This document shows positions 34,967 to 48,671 of a DNA stretch of 64,000 nt, one piece after another (within the stretch, counting starts at the first letter, position 1; every line of letters starts with the position of its first letter). The notes below the pieces were generated by a model. That model was not told the DNA's origin, did not search any database, and saw only the letters and a program-made list of their open reading frames with translations. Position numbers and translations under genes: made by a program. Origin of the DNA: Castanea sativa (taxonomy: Eukaryota; Streptophyta; Magnoliopsida; Fagales; Fagaceae); contig NC_134019.1 in NCBI RefSeq assembly GCF_040712315.1, positions 35,063,873-35,127,872 of the forward strand, given 5' to 3'.

Positions 34967-37900
34967 ATGGCGTTCTCTCTGCAACCATGTCAAATTCCCA
35001 CTCTTACAGACCTCTTCTCGCCGGAGAGCCTTGCTGGGCCCACAGCTCTCCGTTGTAAAAACCCTCTCTCTGTCAAATGCACCGGCGATTCTTCGTCGGT
35101 GGCCTTGGACTCCAATTTCGACACGGAGTTGTTCAGAAAGAACTGGACGAGGAGCAAGAACTATAATCGGGGAGGATTCGGTCTCAAGGAAGAAAGTCTT
35201 GGGCTCATGAACCGCCAGTACACCAGTTGAGTCTCACTGACAGGGGCCGGAACTACATTGTTGTTAATAAAAGTGCTAAACCAATTATAAATTATTCTAT
35301 CTACAAATGTTTACAAATTGATGAGTTAAAGTAATTTTTGGCCTTCAACTATCTAATTAATGAATTTTGAAATTACTTTATTATGATTTGTGACATGTTA
35401 GTGCACAAGCAGTATATATTATATAGTAAAATTTATAATATTTTTGTCATAATTTTTTTCTAAAACTTTTATGGTATCCGTCCACGTTTTAACCACTCAA
35501 AAGATTCTCACATATATGGTCACATTTTAATTAGCTCTCCATCCTTCTTACCAAAGTGTTTTCTTATTTGAAGTTAATCAAATTTTGAGAGTAGTAAAAT
35601 TTTCTCTTTTTCTTTTTCATTTTTATTCTGTTGAGAGGTACAAAAGTGATTTTGAATTTATTTTTACCATAGTAGTCTAATTTGATAGAATTTAAATCTA
35701 TTTATTTAATGGTTGGTTATAATGTTTTTGTTATATTTATTTTTTTATTAATATTGTATCCTTTTTTTTTATAGATGTAGTCTATAACTACAAGTGATAT
35801 ATCCATTGTAATGACATCTATTATGGCGCTCCATATTTAATTATGGTTTGAACAAAATCTCTTTTCTCACCCACAAAAAAAATAACAAAAATCCTAGTTC
35901 TTGCCTTGGTCTCACTCTCACACTTACTCTTTTTTTATTAATAGGATTTCAAATTATGATGTTCACTTCATGACGATCACTCTTATCATCAAGTCAAGAC
36001 ATTAATTGGTTTTTGGTATAGGCGGAATTCGAACTCTAGATCTCTTATTTGATAATAAAAATTTTTATCAATTGAAATAATTGGATCTGCCACTTCACTC
36101 TCACTATAAATTCAAATCAAATTGAGCTCCAATGATCTTTTTACTTTTTGCGTTTTTCAAATTTTGCCTCCTTATGTTTCTGAAAAAACAATCAAGAAAT
36201 TTTAAAATGGAAACTTTTTTTTTTAAAGTTAAAAGTTATTTTTAGCACAAATTTTTACTTATATGGTGAGTAAAGTTCATTATAATAAGTGCAAATTTTG
36301 TTAATAGATATTAATAAACGAAAGTTATTAGCTATAATCTCATTCTCATATTATATCATCATGAGCTTTACGGTTCCCATTTATGATTTCATCCATTGGG
36401 GGATGGTGCTGTGAATTATGTTCTTGAACATTGTTAAGAGTACTACAAATTTTACTAACTTTTAAACACAAAACCAAAAATATGTAAAGAACTTTTTTTT
36501 TTTTTTTTGTTGATGTGGCACTATTCATAGTCGTTGCCTAACATTTTTCCTCAGGTTCTTAGGTTTTGGTGCTTTGAACTGGGAGTTTTGGTTTATGTGC
36601 TAATATTTTGGGTGGGAAATTGCAGGTGACATCATTAAGAAATTGAAGGAGAATGGAGATGAGTATACGTGGGGAAATGTAACTGTGAAATTGGCAGAAA
36701 AGTTTGGTTTTTGCTGGGCCGTTGAACGGGCTATCCAGATTGCTTATGAAGCAAGGAAACAGTTCCAAGATGAGAAGATTTGGATCACCAATGGGATTAT
36801 TCACAACCCAACTGTTAATAAGGTCTCTTAATTTTATACTTGACCTTTATAATGACTTGAATTTAAAAGGTACTTGCTAATTATTCGTTTCTTGTTGCTT
36901 TTTTGGGTCTTCTCTGGTGCTTATGAGGAAAACAGAAGTAATCAATTATGGTTAAATGCTTCTTGAAAGTACTGGTGTTAAATATATAGCCGCTAATCTT
37001 GTAATTCATGGGCTTACTTATTGTATAATAAGACAATTGAAAAACATAGTCCTTTCTCTAGTCAATTCTGTAAATTTCCTTTAGTTTGGATATTGTGTCA
37101 TATGTTAAGAAGTTCATATATATATATATATATGGTACTAGCTAAGTTCCACATAATGTGGGTTACAACTTGTTATCAACTCCTTCTAATATTTTAATAA
37201 TTTTTGTCAAGAGCTCTATAATTCAACTAGTTGGTAATTCTTGGTTTTTCAACAAAAACATTCAAAGTTCAAATCTCTTCACACTCAACTATTGATTTAT
37301 CAAAGAAAAAATATTTCAATAATTTCGTTCTAAAAAAATTGTAATTATTAGTGTTAAATTTTATAAACAAAATAGAAAGACAATAAAAGTTGTGTAGTAA
37401 ATTGATCATATTATATTTGTTTACAAACTTGAGAATTGCATAATATAGTGCTTGATAGATAGGCATGTTCATGCCTACTTAAGAATACAAGCATTCTTCA
37501 ATTATTATTATTATTATTATTATTATTATTTTTACATTCTTGATTTTGTGTTATCATTTTTTTTTTTTTTTTTTTTACTTTTGTCAGACTTTGTTTCAAT
37601 TGTTGCAAAAGCAACTAACTTTGAGCAACAATATCTTATTTCAAAGCAATTATTTCTCACATAGATCTTAAAAAAACAATTATATCAAAATTTCATTATA
37701 CTTACAATTAATGCACCACTAAGCATAATTAATATACAATAATAAATGTATTTATTATATGTTACTAATAGGATCAATACAATAATGTTGGTTCCACGTA
37801 TACATAATATTACATGTTACTGAAAGGAATTAGGAAATCTAAATGGTTAAGATAATTTTATTTAATACACAAATTTTTAATATTTGATGGTTTTTGTGTT

Positions 37901-37977
37901 AATTGTTGTCAAAACAACTAAACATGAAGAAAAATGTCATATCCTAATTTTATTATTATTATTATAAATATAAATTG

Positions 37978-38033
<56 letters not shown>

Positions 38034-39184
38034 TTCCTCTGTCCCAATTTGTTTGTCTGGTTTGAAAAGTCAAATTTTTTAAAAGAACATTATTTATTAC
38101 CTTGTCTATCTTATAAAAATATATAAGTTTACAAAACCATTCTTAAATAAATTTATCAGTATTTTAAAAAAAAAGGAGTTATTCTTAATGAGACAACTAA
38201 AAATGTGTCTCAATTAGATTAATTTTTTAAATATTTGTTAGTTTTCATTTCAAATAGTTTTGAAAATAAAGTAGAGGTATAATAGGAACATTAATAAATT
38301 AATGACTTTTATTTTTAGAAACAAAACAATATTTTGGGACATCCCAAAATAGAATAGATGACAAACAAACTGGGATGAAGGGAGTTTAATTTATCAAAAT
38401 AATCATATAAATTTTTTAATATAAATAATTAATGCACAACTTAAATAATTAATATATATATATATACACACACATACATTTACACCATTGGCTAATTAAA
38501 TGAACTATTTTAGAAGCCAATGAACTAATATTTTGATATAAATGCAAACTTTGTTGAAGTGGAAGATTAGACAAAGAGAATCTCTAGAAATACCCTACAT
38601 TACAGAATCTTAGCTCTCTCACATCAAATAACTACTTTTATATATATATATATATATTCATTTTTGATTAATTTTGCTAATGAAGTCTCAAATGCTTATA
38701 ACAGCATTTGGAGGAGATGGAGGTGCAGAAAATTCCCATTGAGGAAAGGAAGAAGCAATTTGAAGTTGTCAATAAGGGTGATGTTGTGATTTTGCCTGCG
38801 CATGGTGCTACCATGGCTGAGATGTTGGTTTTGAGTGACAAAAATGTACAAATTGTTGATACAACTTGCCCATGGGTGTCTAAGGTGATATTTGTCATAC
38901 AATTTTTTTTGGAAAAAAAAAAAACCTAAATTGGTATTATATTTTATATTAAGATGATATTTGGGATAATTGAAAAAAATAAATAATTCAATTTTTTTTT
39001 TGAGAAACAATAACTAATTCAATTTGAAGTGACTAGCCACGTGAGAGAATATATTTATTGTCATCTACTACTGCATATTCCAAATTCAAATCCTTCTGCT
39101 ATGCATAATTTAATAATTATTTGCCAAGTGATCATAGGACACAACATTCCCTTCCCCTTTAAGATGAATCTTTTTCCTCAAGAT

Positions 39185-39255
<71 letters not shown>

Positions 39256-42200
39256 TATGAAAACTCAACATCGAATTTTGAAGTGTTGAATGATAGGAGT
39301 TTTGTTTCTAAAAATAAATAAAAATAAAAATAAAAAGAAGAGAGAGAGTCTCAAATCACTTATGTGAGCACTTGAAACAAAAGAGTCTTAAATCCCATCT
39401 CCTTGAATTAATTAGGAACAACAAACTTAATGTGTGAAATCAAGGTAGGCTTATTCAAAATCACAAGATCTCTTGGGTCTATCCTTTCCACTTTGTCGAT
39501 CCTTTGATCTTAAAACTCAAATTTCATAGCAAATGCATTCTCCAAAATGTTACTCTCGTGAATTGTTAGTGTTCTTGGAGTATGCTGTTATGATTCTTCA
39601 AAATTTCTTAGGATCCTTGAATTGTTGGTTGATCTTTGATCCCCAAAATTTCATTGGATTTTTGATTCGTTGATTGTTTCTCCAAAGCCTCTAACATTTG
39701 GTTACGAGAATCTTACACCCTTGTTATTCTTTTGGACATGTTCATGAGAATATCTAACATTTTGGTTGACATTCTTTAACAAATTATCAAAAATTTATGG
39801 ATCAATGGTTTGATATGGGCTAGACATGATGATTGATGAGGTTAATGGGCAAATCTGGCTTCTTCTTTTTTGGGCTGCACATGGAAACGTGTGTGAGTGG
39901 CTTTATTTTGGGCAAGTGGGCTAGGTCAGGTATTATGTTGGGCTTAACTGGGTGGGAAATAACAGGTCCTAATAAATAAAAAAAATTGGACTTATTTTTT
40001 AGGCCAGGTCAGACAAAAAGTTGGGGTTTATAAAACTGGGTCGGTTTTTTATTTATTTATTTTAAATTATAAAAGTTGCATTGGAGATATTAGCGGCAAG
40101 ATAGGAACTCCGGCAATGCGTGACCATTTTCTGCTGGGAAATCTCCGGGAAATACGTGGGTTGCTTGGGAAATAGAAGAATTTCTTTTTACTAAATGGTT
40201 TGGTTGGCACTTATACCAAATAATATGAACGGGGATAATTAAAAAAGATAAATTAGTCAATATTGGGATAGACTTTTTTGGTTAATTTTTCTATTTAAGT
40301 TTCATTCTTCATAAATAATACTCATAAAAATATAACTTTCCTGACAAATAAGAATTAAAAATAATTCTTTTATTTTATCTATAGTTATTAAAAACGTTAA
40401 ATATTTAACTACAAAAATAAAATATAGCCCCTCAAATATCTAAGTTAGTCCAATGATGCCTTTAAAAAACAATAGAATTTATCAATTGGCCTAGTAGTTA
40501 CAGACAAGGTAGTTTTTGTTTACTCAAAATCATTTTTTGAATGTGTTTAATATCAAACTAGACAACTTTTATATACTCTTAAAATATTATAAGTTCCCCT
40601 AAAATATTATCTAGCCAATATATATATGTCAAAGTTGATAGTTTTGTATACAATATATTTATAAATTAAGACCTACTTTAGTATCAAATTATTAAGGTTT
40701 ATATACGTGTATGCGAATATGTGTGTTTACGCATGTGATATTTTGTCTTGACTCTTGACTAATGTATTAGTACCACAATTTGGCCCCAAACAAAAAATCC
40801 TAACTCTGGCCTTATACTGTTCATATATAATCTGCATGATTATTTGCTCGGTGGCCTAGGGACACAACAATATCTCATTAAATCTGTGTGAAGGTTTGGA
40901 ATACTGTTGAGAAGCACAATAAAGGAGATTACGCATCAATCATTCATGGTAAATATGCTCATGACGAAACTGTAGCTACTGCATCTTTTGCTGGGAAGTA
41001 TGTTATTGTCAAGAATATGACAGAGGTATGTCCCAAATGTAGCTTAAACCTTACTCTGGTTATAAATCACTATTTTTGGTGTACAACTGTAGATTCACTT
41101 TAATTTGTTGAAGAAATATGTTTTTACTATAAACTTCTCAATAAATGCAGGCAATGTATGTGTGTGACTACATTCTTGGGGGTGACCTTAATGGGTCTAG
41201 CTCAACCAAAGAGGAGTTTCTAAAGGTGCAGAGTTTGGTTGCTGATTTGAGCTTTAATGTCTACTATATGTGTTTGGTGTATTGCAAAGATTTAGTGATG
41301 GTCAATGGGTTGCCTGCAGAAATTTATGTATGCAATTTCAAAGGGGTTTAATCCAGATAGGGACCTGGTAAAGGTTGGCATTGCAAATCAGACAACAATG
41401 CTCAAGGGAGAAACGGAAGAGATTGGTTAGTTTTGCAATTATGCTATTCCAGCTTCTATTTTTACTATAACTTGTTACTTGTGTTAGAGCATCTCCAACA
41501 GATGCTCTATCTCTATTTTTTGGAGATAAAATGCTACTGTTCACCTACTGTTCACCCTCCAACAGCTTCTTTAGACCCAAAACTTTTCCAATTTTTTTTT
41601 GAAGTTGCTATAGTAATTCTCTTAATTTAGAGAACACTGTAGCAATTCCAAATGAATTTTTACACTTAAAAAATTCATACATCTCAATAAAATAAAATAA
41701 ATTCTTTCTCTCTCCTCTCATAGCTACAAACACAATGGTTACAAACACAACGATCTTTCTCTCAAACATCGCATAATCAGATTATCTGAATACAAACTCA
41801 AAAACAAAATTTTAAAATTAATCAAATCATAACAATAAAAGCATTAAAAAAAGAAGAAGACAAAAAGCAGAAAAGAGAAGCCATCTGACCCATCTGGACT
41901 GCGTTGGGGACGAAGATGAGCAACGGCTCCAGGCTGGGCCAACTGCTTTAGGACGAAGATGATCCATCTGGACTACGTTGGGGACGAAATGGAATCAAGT
42001 AAAAAAAAAAAAAGAGCGAGAGAGTTGGAGAAAAAAAAAAATGTTGAGAGCTGCTGGAATCTTCTCAAAGAATAAAAAAATAAAAAATGGGGGTAGAGAT
42101 AGGACAACGTGTGTGGAGGAGAAAAAGAAGAAGAAAAAATAAAAAAAGAAATAACGCGTATGGATGAAATGAAATGAGAGAAAGGAGATATAATATAAAT

Positions 42201-43810
42201 AATAAAAAATTCTAATTGAAAAATGTTACCACAATATTTTCACAATATATTTTAAGTAACAGATTGTTATTAGTCAATGTTGGTGAGTAAAAAAATAATT
42301 TCAGTGGTGGGTTCAAATAAGAACAAGTAACAACTTTTCACATAAATTTTGTTGTGAAAGTATTGCGAAAAATGTTGTGAATATAACACTATTCATTGAA
42401 AAATATAATTGTTGGGAATAAATATAGGAAGAATAAATGATGATAAAAAAAGAATAAAAAATTAATGAAGAAATAATATTTAAATGAGATAGAGAATGGG
42501 GTAGAGAATCTGTTAGAAAGTGTATTTGAAAAAGTAGGTAGTAAAAAGGTAAAAGTCACTGTTCATTCTCCAAACAGTACAAAAATTTGGAGAATCTGCT
42601 GGAGATGCTCTTATTTATATATAGTTTCCACTTACAAAAAAAAGAGGGGAAATATTTGACAGGTAAATTAGTAGAAAGGACTATGATGAGCAAGTATGGA
42701 GTGGAAAACGTTAATGAGCACTTCAAAAGCTTCAATAACATTTGTGATGCTACTCAAGTAATTTCTTTCCCCATATGTCTCATGGTATTGCTTTTCCATT
42801 AAATTTATATTAAAATATTGTGGTGTTCAAAATTTTTTAACGTATGTATGGGTTTGAGTTAGCTCAATTAATAAAGTCTCTTGTCGTCAAATAAGAGATT
42901 TAAAGTTCAAACCCCACCTACACCAAAAAACCGATTGGTGTCTTAACTTGATGATAAGAGCAATCATGATTGGATGTCATATATTTAAAATCTACCGTAT
43001 CTATAAAGAAGACAACATTTTTTAGTATATGTGTTTCTTCATATGATCTCCATCTTCACCTTATCCTCCTTGTTAGCCAAATGCTTCTCTACCTTGAGAC
43101 GGTGCCACTCAATATGTTTATGTCCAGGCTTTCTGATATTTTCAGGTGGACTTAAAACTAATTTCATAATTTGTTTCATTGTTAGGAACGTCAAGATGCA
43201 TTGTATAAGCTGATAGAGGAGAAGCTAGATCTAATCTTGGTGATTGGTGGGTGGAACTCAAGCAACACCTCGCACCTACAACAGATTGCAAACGACAGTG
43301 GGATCCCCTCATACTGGATTGATAGTGAGCAGAGAATAGGTCCTGGCAACAGAATTGCATATAAGCTGAATGTGAGTGTGAATGCATTGAGTTCCAACAT
43401 TTCAACTAATATTAAATTCCAAATCTTTTCCCATTTTCTTACCCCCCCCCCCACCTTTCTTTAAATGCTTGTCTTTGAAATTTTTAAATGTGAATTTGAA
43501 ATAGCATGGGGAGTTGGTTGAGAAAGAAAACTTTCTACCAGAGGGTCCCTTAACAATTGGTGTAACAGCTGGTGCTTCTAATCCAGATAAGGTAATTTTC
43601 TTACTATCAAAGAATGTTGTTTTTTTACCACGGAAATCCTTTGATGTAAGCTAGGGTATTTCCCACCCATTATATGCCATCCTGAATTTTTAATGATATT
43701 GGCTATAGAAATGATAAAATCATGTCCTTTTGGATTTTAACTAGGTTGTTGAGGATGTCCTTATCAAAGTGTTCGACATCAAACGTGAAGAGGCCTTGCA
43801 ACTTGTGTAA
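34967..43810 (+). CDS. HDR: 4-hydroxy-3-methylbut-2-enyl diphosphate reductase, plastid
   Basis: This enzyme makes IPP and DMAPP from HMBPP in the last MEP-pathway step, in plastids. Exons: 34967-35225, 36626-36822, 38705-38884, 40894-41025, 41151-41225, 41320-41425, 42663-42757, 43186-43371, 43505-43591, 43745-43810. All introns are GT-AG and the exons join in frame to 460 codons ending in TAA, the normal plant length. The first ~40 residues are Ser/Leu-rich and low in acids, fitting a transit peptide. Cysteines expected to hold the 4Fe-4S cluster are at residues 116 (GFCWAVERA), 207 (DTTCPWV) and 344 (ICDATQ). The HDET motif in exon 4 keeps the catalytic Glu although most plants have HEET. 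Introns 2, 6 and 7 hold MITEs and a SINE. AATAAA at 43983 is a possible polyadenylation signal. Exons 4-10 are duplicated at 1720-3608. Confidence 0.96.
35945..36090 (-). mobile_element. tRNA-derived SINE in HDR intron 1
   Basis: A degraded minus-strand copy: ttggtttttggtataggcgg, then cgaactctagatctcttattt, then a decayed A-box region. It is the same family as 6770-6935. Confidence 0.55.
37499..38032. repeat. AT-rich microsatellites in HDR intron 2
   Basis: An (ATT)n run lies near 37500-37530, a poly-T run near 37557-37576, and a (TA)n run of about 50 bases at 37983-38032 directly before the Stowaway-like MITE. Confidence 0.8.
38033..38384. mobile_element. Stowaway-like (Tc1/mariner) MITE in HDR intron 2
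   Basis: The left end CTTCCTCTGTCCCAATTTG and the right end, in reverse complement CTCCCTTCATCCCAGTTTG, are inverted repeats of about 25 bases of the CTCCCTCCGTCCC type. The left flank is TA; the right flank is TT, so the target duplication is imperfect. Length 352 bases, no coding capacity. Confidence 0.8.
39190..39256. repeat. (TA)n(CA)n microsatellite in HDR intron 3
   Basis: About 45 bases of TA are followed by about 20 bases of CA. The rest of intron 3 up to 40005 is AT-rich and not recognised; duplication unit 2 begins at about 40006. Confidence 0.9.
41487..42610. mobile_element. PIF/Harbinger-like MITE in HDR intron 6
   Basis: The terminal inverted repeats GAGCATCTCCAACAG and GAGCATCTCCAGCAG agree at 14 of 15 positions. 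The target duplication is TTA (41484-41486 and 42611-42613). The unit 1 intron has the uninterrupted site (near 2300), so this insertion followed the duplication. Length 1124 bases, no transposase seen. Confidence 0.85.
42848..43010 (+). mobile_element. tRNA-derived SINE in HDR intron 7
   Basis: It has an A-box-like GTTAGCTCAATTAATAAAG, a B-box-like AAAGTTCAAACCCC and the tail accaaaaaaccgattggtgtc. It is orthologous to the copy at 2535-2700. Confidence 0.75.
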
Positions 43811-45234
43811 CTTAGGTTAGCTTCATATGTAAACATTAGTCAGAGAGTATCAGTGCAATTTTATAACTAAAAAAACGTGTAATTGAAGGATATATGTTAT
43901 GCAGCCCCAATTTACCCTAGAATTTTATGTTCTATTGAAAGGTTATGGTTATTGTGGCTTGCATGTTTTGAATTTCTAAATCAATAAATATAATGACACT
44001 GAAACAATAATTTTCACAACTACTAAGGTAACATGTTGTGATTAATGCACAATAAAAGTAATGTATATAGCAGACCATATGATATTGATGTTGCACCACT
44101 CATAACATCATGGCAAATTGTAAAATAAGTTGCGAAATTTTTTTTCCCTATCATTACTCGTGTATATGTCTTCAAGATGATTCTTTGAAGACATTACTAG
44201 AACAGGAATTTAGGGTATTGGTGAATTTTTCATCTGTATATCCCCTAGCCAAGATATCCACCTTAGGATTAAGGACATTTGCTGTGATATTTCAGCTATA
44301 CTCTCACAAACCCCTCTGTGATCTATTAACTGGATTCCCGGAGGGGCAAATGGCAAGGCTCGTGCCTTGGCCAAGTGGTTGTTATTGAACAATGTATTTA
44401 ACATTTTTGATTTGGGTTTTGGCCCTCCCTGTTTTGAATCTTTAATCAGGGTGGAGGCCAGCAGACACTTTTGTAATTCTTTTTGGATATGAATAAAATT
44501 TTCCAGTTTATCAAAAAAAGAAACAGATTTCAATATAAAAACGGTCCATTAGATTCAATAGACCTACTTCTAGTTGGTGTAAAAAGTATATCTCACATTG
44601 ATTTTAAAGTAAAAATTTAGTTAAAACTGTTGCAAAAAATGCCATTTTAATATATAGCTATTATTAAATTATCTTCTATGGATATTGTTTTCAAAAGAAG
44701 TGTTACATCTACAAAATTTTCACAACAATTCATAAGTGATAAGTTGTTATTTGTTCTTATTTAATTTAAACATATCTCTGAAATTACTTTTTAACCCATC
44801 AGTAACAACCAATAACAAACTAGCACTTAAGATTTGTTACAAAACCGTTGTAAAAATCTTGTAAACATCACATTTCTCTTTTTTTAATGTATAGAAATCA
44901 TTTTGGAATTTGTGTGAATCAGACATGAAAATGTAGAATTTTAGCTCAAAATGCATTCTTTTTATCTACTTTTGGAATAATAATTATGATTCCAAAATGG
45001 ATTATGAATCGGGAATTGTTGTACTAGCAGAATAAAAAGAATAGAATTCTTCCCCTAAGCAGATTATTGAGCTTTGAGAAAGTGTAATTAATTGCGGGTG
45101 GTAGTAAAAAAAATGTTATGGGTTTATATAAAAGAGATTTTCTAGCTAAGACTTCCGTCTTTGAGAAGGGAGGGAGGTCAGAGAAAATAAATTTTAGTAC
45201 AATGGAGTAGTTCAAAATGTCGATCGTGTCCTAA
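43811..45234 (+). other. HDR 3' flank
   Basis: It holds the 3' untranslated region (AATAAA at 43983-43988) and AT-rich DNA aligned with 3609-5054. A possible non-LTR 3' end (ttgtaattctttttggatatgaataaaatttt) lies at 44330-44525, shared with unit 1. No gene. Confidence 0.65.
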
Positions 45235-46285
45235 CTTAGGGGTGCACTTCTTTTTTTTAACAATTGTTTACATAATTTGTTATAATAATTTTTAAAATTT
45301 GTTTGGATTTAAGGAAGTGGTGTCTGAACATATCCACTCCCTCTTTGTGAGGTATCCCGAAAATCTTATCTTGATTATTTATGTGGATGATGGAATTTGA
45401 GATCTTAGTTTATTGCACGTCCTTCAAATCAATTGAATTTACTTGTCAATTATCACTGACGAAACTAGACACAATGATTATTGCTTGGGTTTGTTAGTCA
45501 CACATTCACACCACTTTTTCTTTTTTTAATATGGAAAATCAATTAGTCACTACACTTTTATTAGGCACTCACCGCAACATATCGTATAAATAGTGTGCGG
45601 CAGCACTACACCATTATTTTTTATCCCACAAGACCAAAAAGCTATGAACAGGAAATTAACATTGCTGCGTGCACTACCAAACTATCCAGCTAAGAATTTT
45701 GGAAAAGGTTTATCTCCAAATGAAGACAAACATTTTAATTTTTTTATTTTATGTAAATTTTGAAAATTTAATTATTAGATTGCATATTGTTATTATATTT
45801 TCTATACTTGCACAATTTCAAGAAGATTAGAGATTAATAGCTATTTTATCAATAAAATGTTTAAATTTCAAGTTTTTGTGATCTAAAATTATACATAAAA
45901 AATAAGTTTATTGAACAAATAGTAAATAACACCTGATTTGAACTAAATTTAACATGTAAGTTAAGAACATAAAAAACATGCAATCTAACGGTTAGATTTT
46001 CAAAATTTACATCTAATAAAAAGATAGGAGGAATTTAAAGAGTTTCTCTTCAAACTAGTTTAAAAAGAAACCTTATTCAAGAATTTTTGTCTTCATTCTT
46101 CAAAGTGATTTTAGGCGTTAGAAAAGGAAACGATTATGAACCTTCCCTCCTCCCTTCATTTCCAACTTTGAAGTCCACATGACAGTCAGCATATAACACT
46201 TTTCTTTCATCTTTTCGGTCTTTACCTTCCTAACAACCCTCTACCCCTGAAAAAAAAAAATTTGTTATTGTTGTACCAACATTAT
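45235..46285 (+). repeat. Orphan NLR 5'-flank, copy C
   Basis: This is the uninterrupted counterpart of copy A (5055-5460, 10597-11091, 14384-14592). It runs from ttaacaattgtttacataa to the CT-rich stretch near 46145-46250, and then into minisatellite rather than an NLR. Confidence 0.85.
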
Positions 46286-46361
46286 GGACTGAATTGTGAT
46301 ATAATTGTCAATGAATGAGCAACTTTTTTTTACACAAACCTTTGCTCTCAAAGCATCATTG

Positions 46362-46575
46362 AAATGGACCGAATGGACCAAAGTAGACAGAAGGGACTAA
46401 AGTGGGCCGATGGACCCAAATGAACTGAAGTAGACCAAAATAGACCGAATTGGACTAAATTAGACCGAGTAGGCCTAAATGGACCAAAATAAACTAAAAT
46501 GGACCATACTAGACTACAGTGGACCAAACCAAACTTGAACACAATGGACCAAACTGGACATAATGGACCAAAACA
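46362..46575. repeat. GGACCAAA-type minisatellite
   Basis: The unit 2 counterpart of 14665-14880, with units such as ggaccaaagt, ggaccgaat and ggactaaatt. Confidence 0.75.
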
Positions 46576-47503
46576 GACTGAATGGATTGAAATGTTATGC
46601 TAATATGATTCAATAGGAGTCTACTACGCTTAAGCTTTTAGATTTCAAAATGTTTTTTGTGTTAGAACTCTTTTCCCCCTTTCTTGTGTATGTGTGATTG
46701 TTTCTTAAAAAAAAAAAAAAAAAATTTAGATATTATATGGATATCACCAGAAGGATACTAATATGTTAATTCCTTATATACTTCTCCATGAATTGATATA
46801 TACATTGGTCAATTTTTTTCTTACAAAACAGAGTGAGCAATAGAAACTCCATAACATTAATAAAGCTTGCCATATAAACAATTTTAAAGAAAGTGTTTAG
46901 AAAACATTAAAATAATATAACAATAACATGATTTTGTTGATAACCGCTCCAAACGGATTTGCTTCTGCATCATTTGATGATTCAAAAAAAATTTTGATGA
47001 AAATTTGATAATTCAAATTGTAAAATAACTTCTGCACTGTTTTCTTATTTTTATAGATCACAACTTGAATTTTACAGTCTGAAAACTAGAAATGGATTGA
47101 GCAAAACAAACAAACAAATTAGAAATGTAAATCCCAACTGTAAAAATAACAAATGGCAAACTACAAAGGATAAATTGACATAGCCAACTGAAGAAGTAAA
47201 GGAAACTATGATTTCTTTGAATGTTATTTTCAAAAACGTAATTATCCATTTGTTAATGTACAGTAATTTGTTACTATTGTTACCCAAAAATAGGAGAAGA
47301 AAGGTAGACGGGTCAAATTAATTTCTACTTGCTTATCATTGCTACTTTAGATTTTAATTTGGGCCAAAAACCTCAAATATTGAAGATTCAAAATCTGACT
47401 TCTCTACCCATGTGAAATAGTTTGTAGTGCTAGAGCCACTTATTTAAAACATAAGTGGTAATGAAATTTTATTTTAAAAAGATTCATTTTACCAAAATTA
47501 TTG

Positions 47504-48143
47504 TGTAAGGGCGCGTTTAGCTCCCACAACCCAAAAGAAAGGTCAATGGCCACAATTACAGTTCTTGAATGTACAATGATATTTCTGCAGATTCTATGAT
47601 CTCCCTATGTAATAGGGTTTTTCTTCTTTATATTCCCCTTCTTCACTCCATCTCAGCCCTCCACGTGTAAATCAAATTGCTGACTTTGATACTTGTCCCA
47701 TCAACACCTTCTTAAAGTCTTTGTGGGTAGCTGTAATGTTAAATGTTACTGTTCGGATATCATTTCCACATTAATGCAATTAAGGAGTTAGCTACAGAGC
47801 ATTGAATGCGGTGATAGCAGTTTCTTCTCAAATATTTCTCAGCTCTTTTTTGTCTTATCCCCACCTGATGTTTATCATTGCCAGTATGATTGTCTAGTGC
47901 CTTGTTTTTGACGAATGGTTGGACTTATGACCTCTACTCTGTTTAGCTAAGGAAGTACTTCTCTTCGGACAACATTTCCAGTTCCTCATGACCGATCTCC
48001 TTCCACGGGCCATTGTGTTGTAGGCTTTCGTCATTACTACTTGTCCTTGGACTACTTGAAGTCCTTGGACACGCCCCACGGCCCAATACCCATATCTGAG
48101 CCCTTTATCTCTACATATTGGATCTGGGCCCTTTATCCCTACA
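47504..48143 (-). mobile_element. Solo LTR in unit 2, minus orientation
   Basis: A 640-base block, TGTAAGGGCG...CCCTACA, flanked by the perfect duplication TATTG (47499-47503 and 48144-48148). Unit 1 has the empty site near 27550. Reverse-complement motifs (cattaatg.., ..gggccgtgggg) resemble the Tat LTRs, so orientation is taken as minus. Confidence 0.75.
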
Positions 48144-48569
48144 TATTGGATTTTAACTTTTAAGATAATAATTTTGTATTATAAAAAATGATAAATCCAC
48201 ATAGTTTTTAATAGTTTTTTTATTAAGAGAATAATTTATTATTATCGTGAAATCAATAATAATAATAATAAAACCACAAGTATGAATTTTCAAAAATAAA
48301 AATAAAAATAATTGAACACAAATATAAAGAATTCCTTATATATGTTGTCCTTTTTGCTAATTTATACTTCAATCCACAATATTGATAAGTATTTATGAAA
48401 CACTCAACTTTTTCAAAGAACACTTTCTGACAACTTTTATCAAACACTTTGCTTTAAAAAAAAAAAAAAAAAATCATATCACACTATTTAAAATTGCCAT
48501 TTTTTCATGAAGCACATTTTAAAAAGCTGAACCAAACTCATGAGTTGTTTGGCCTATAAAATTTGTAAA

Positions 48570-48626
48570 GACAGGGTGCACTTTTTTTTTTTTTAAACAA
48601 TTGCTTATACAATATGTTATAATTAA

Positions 48627-48671
<45 letters not shown>

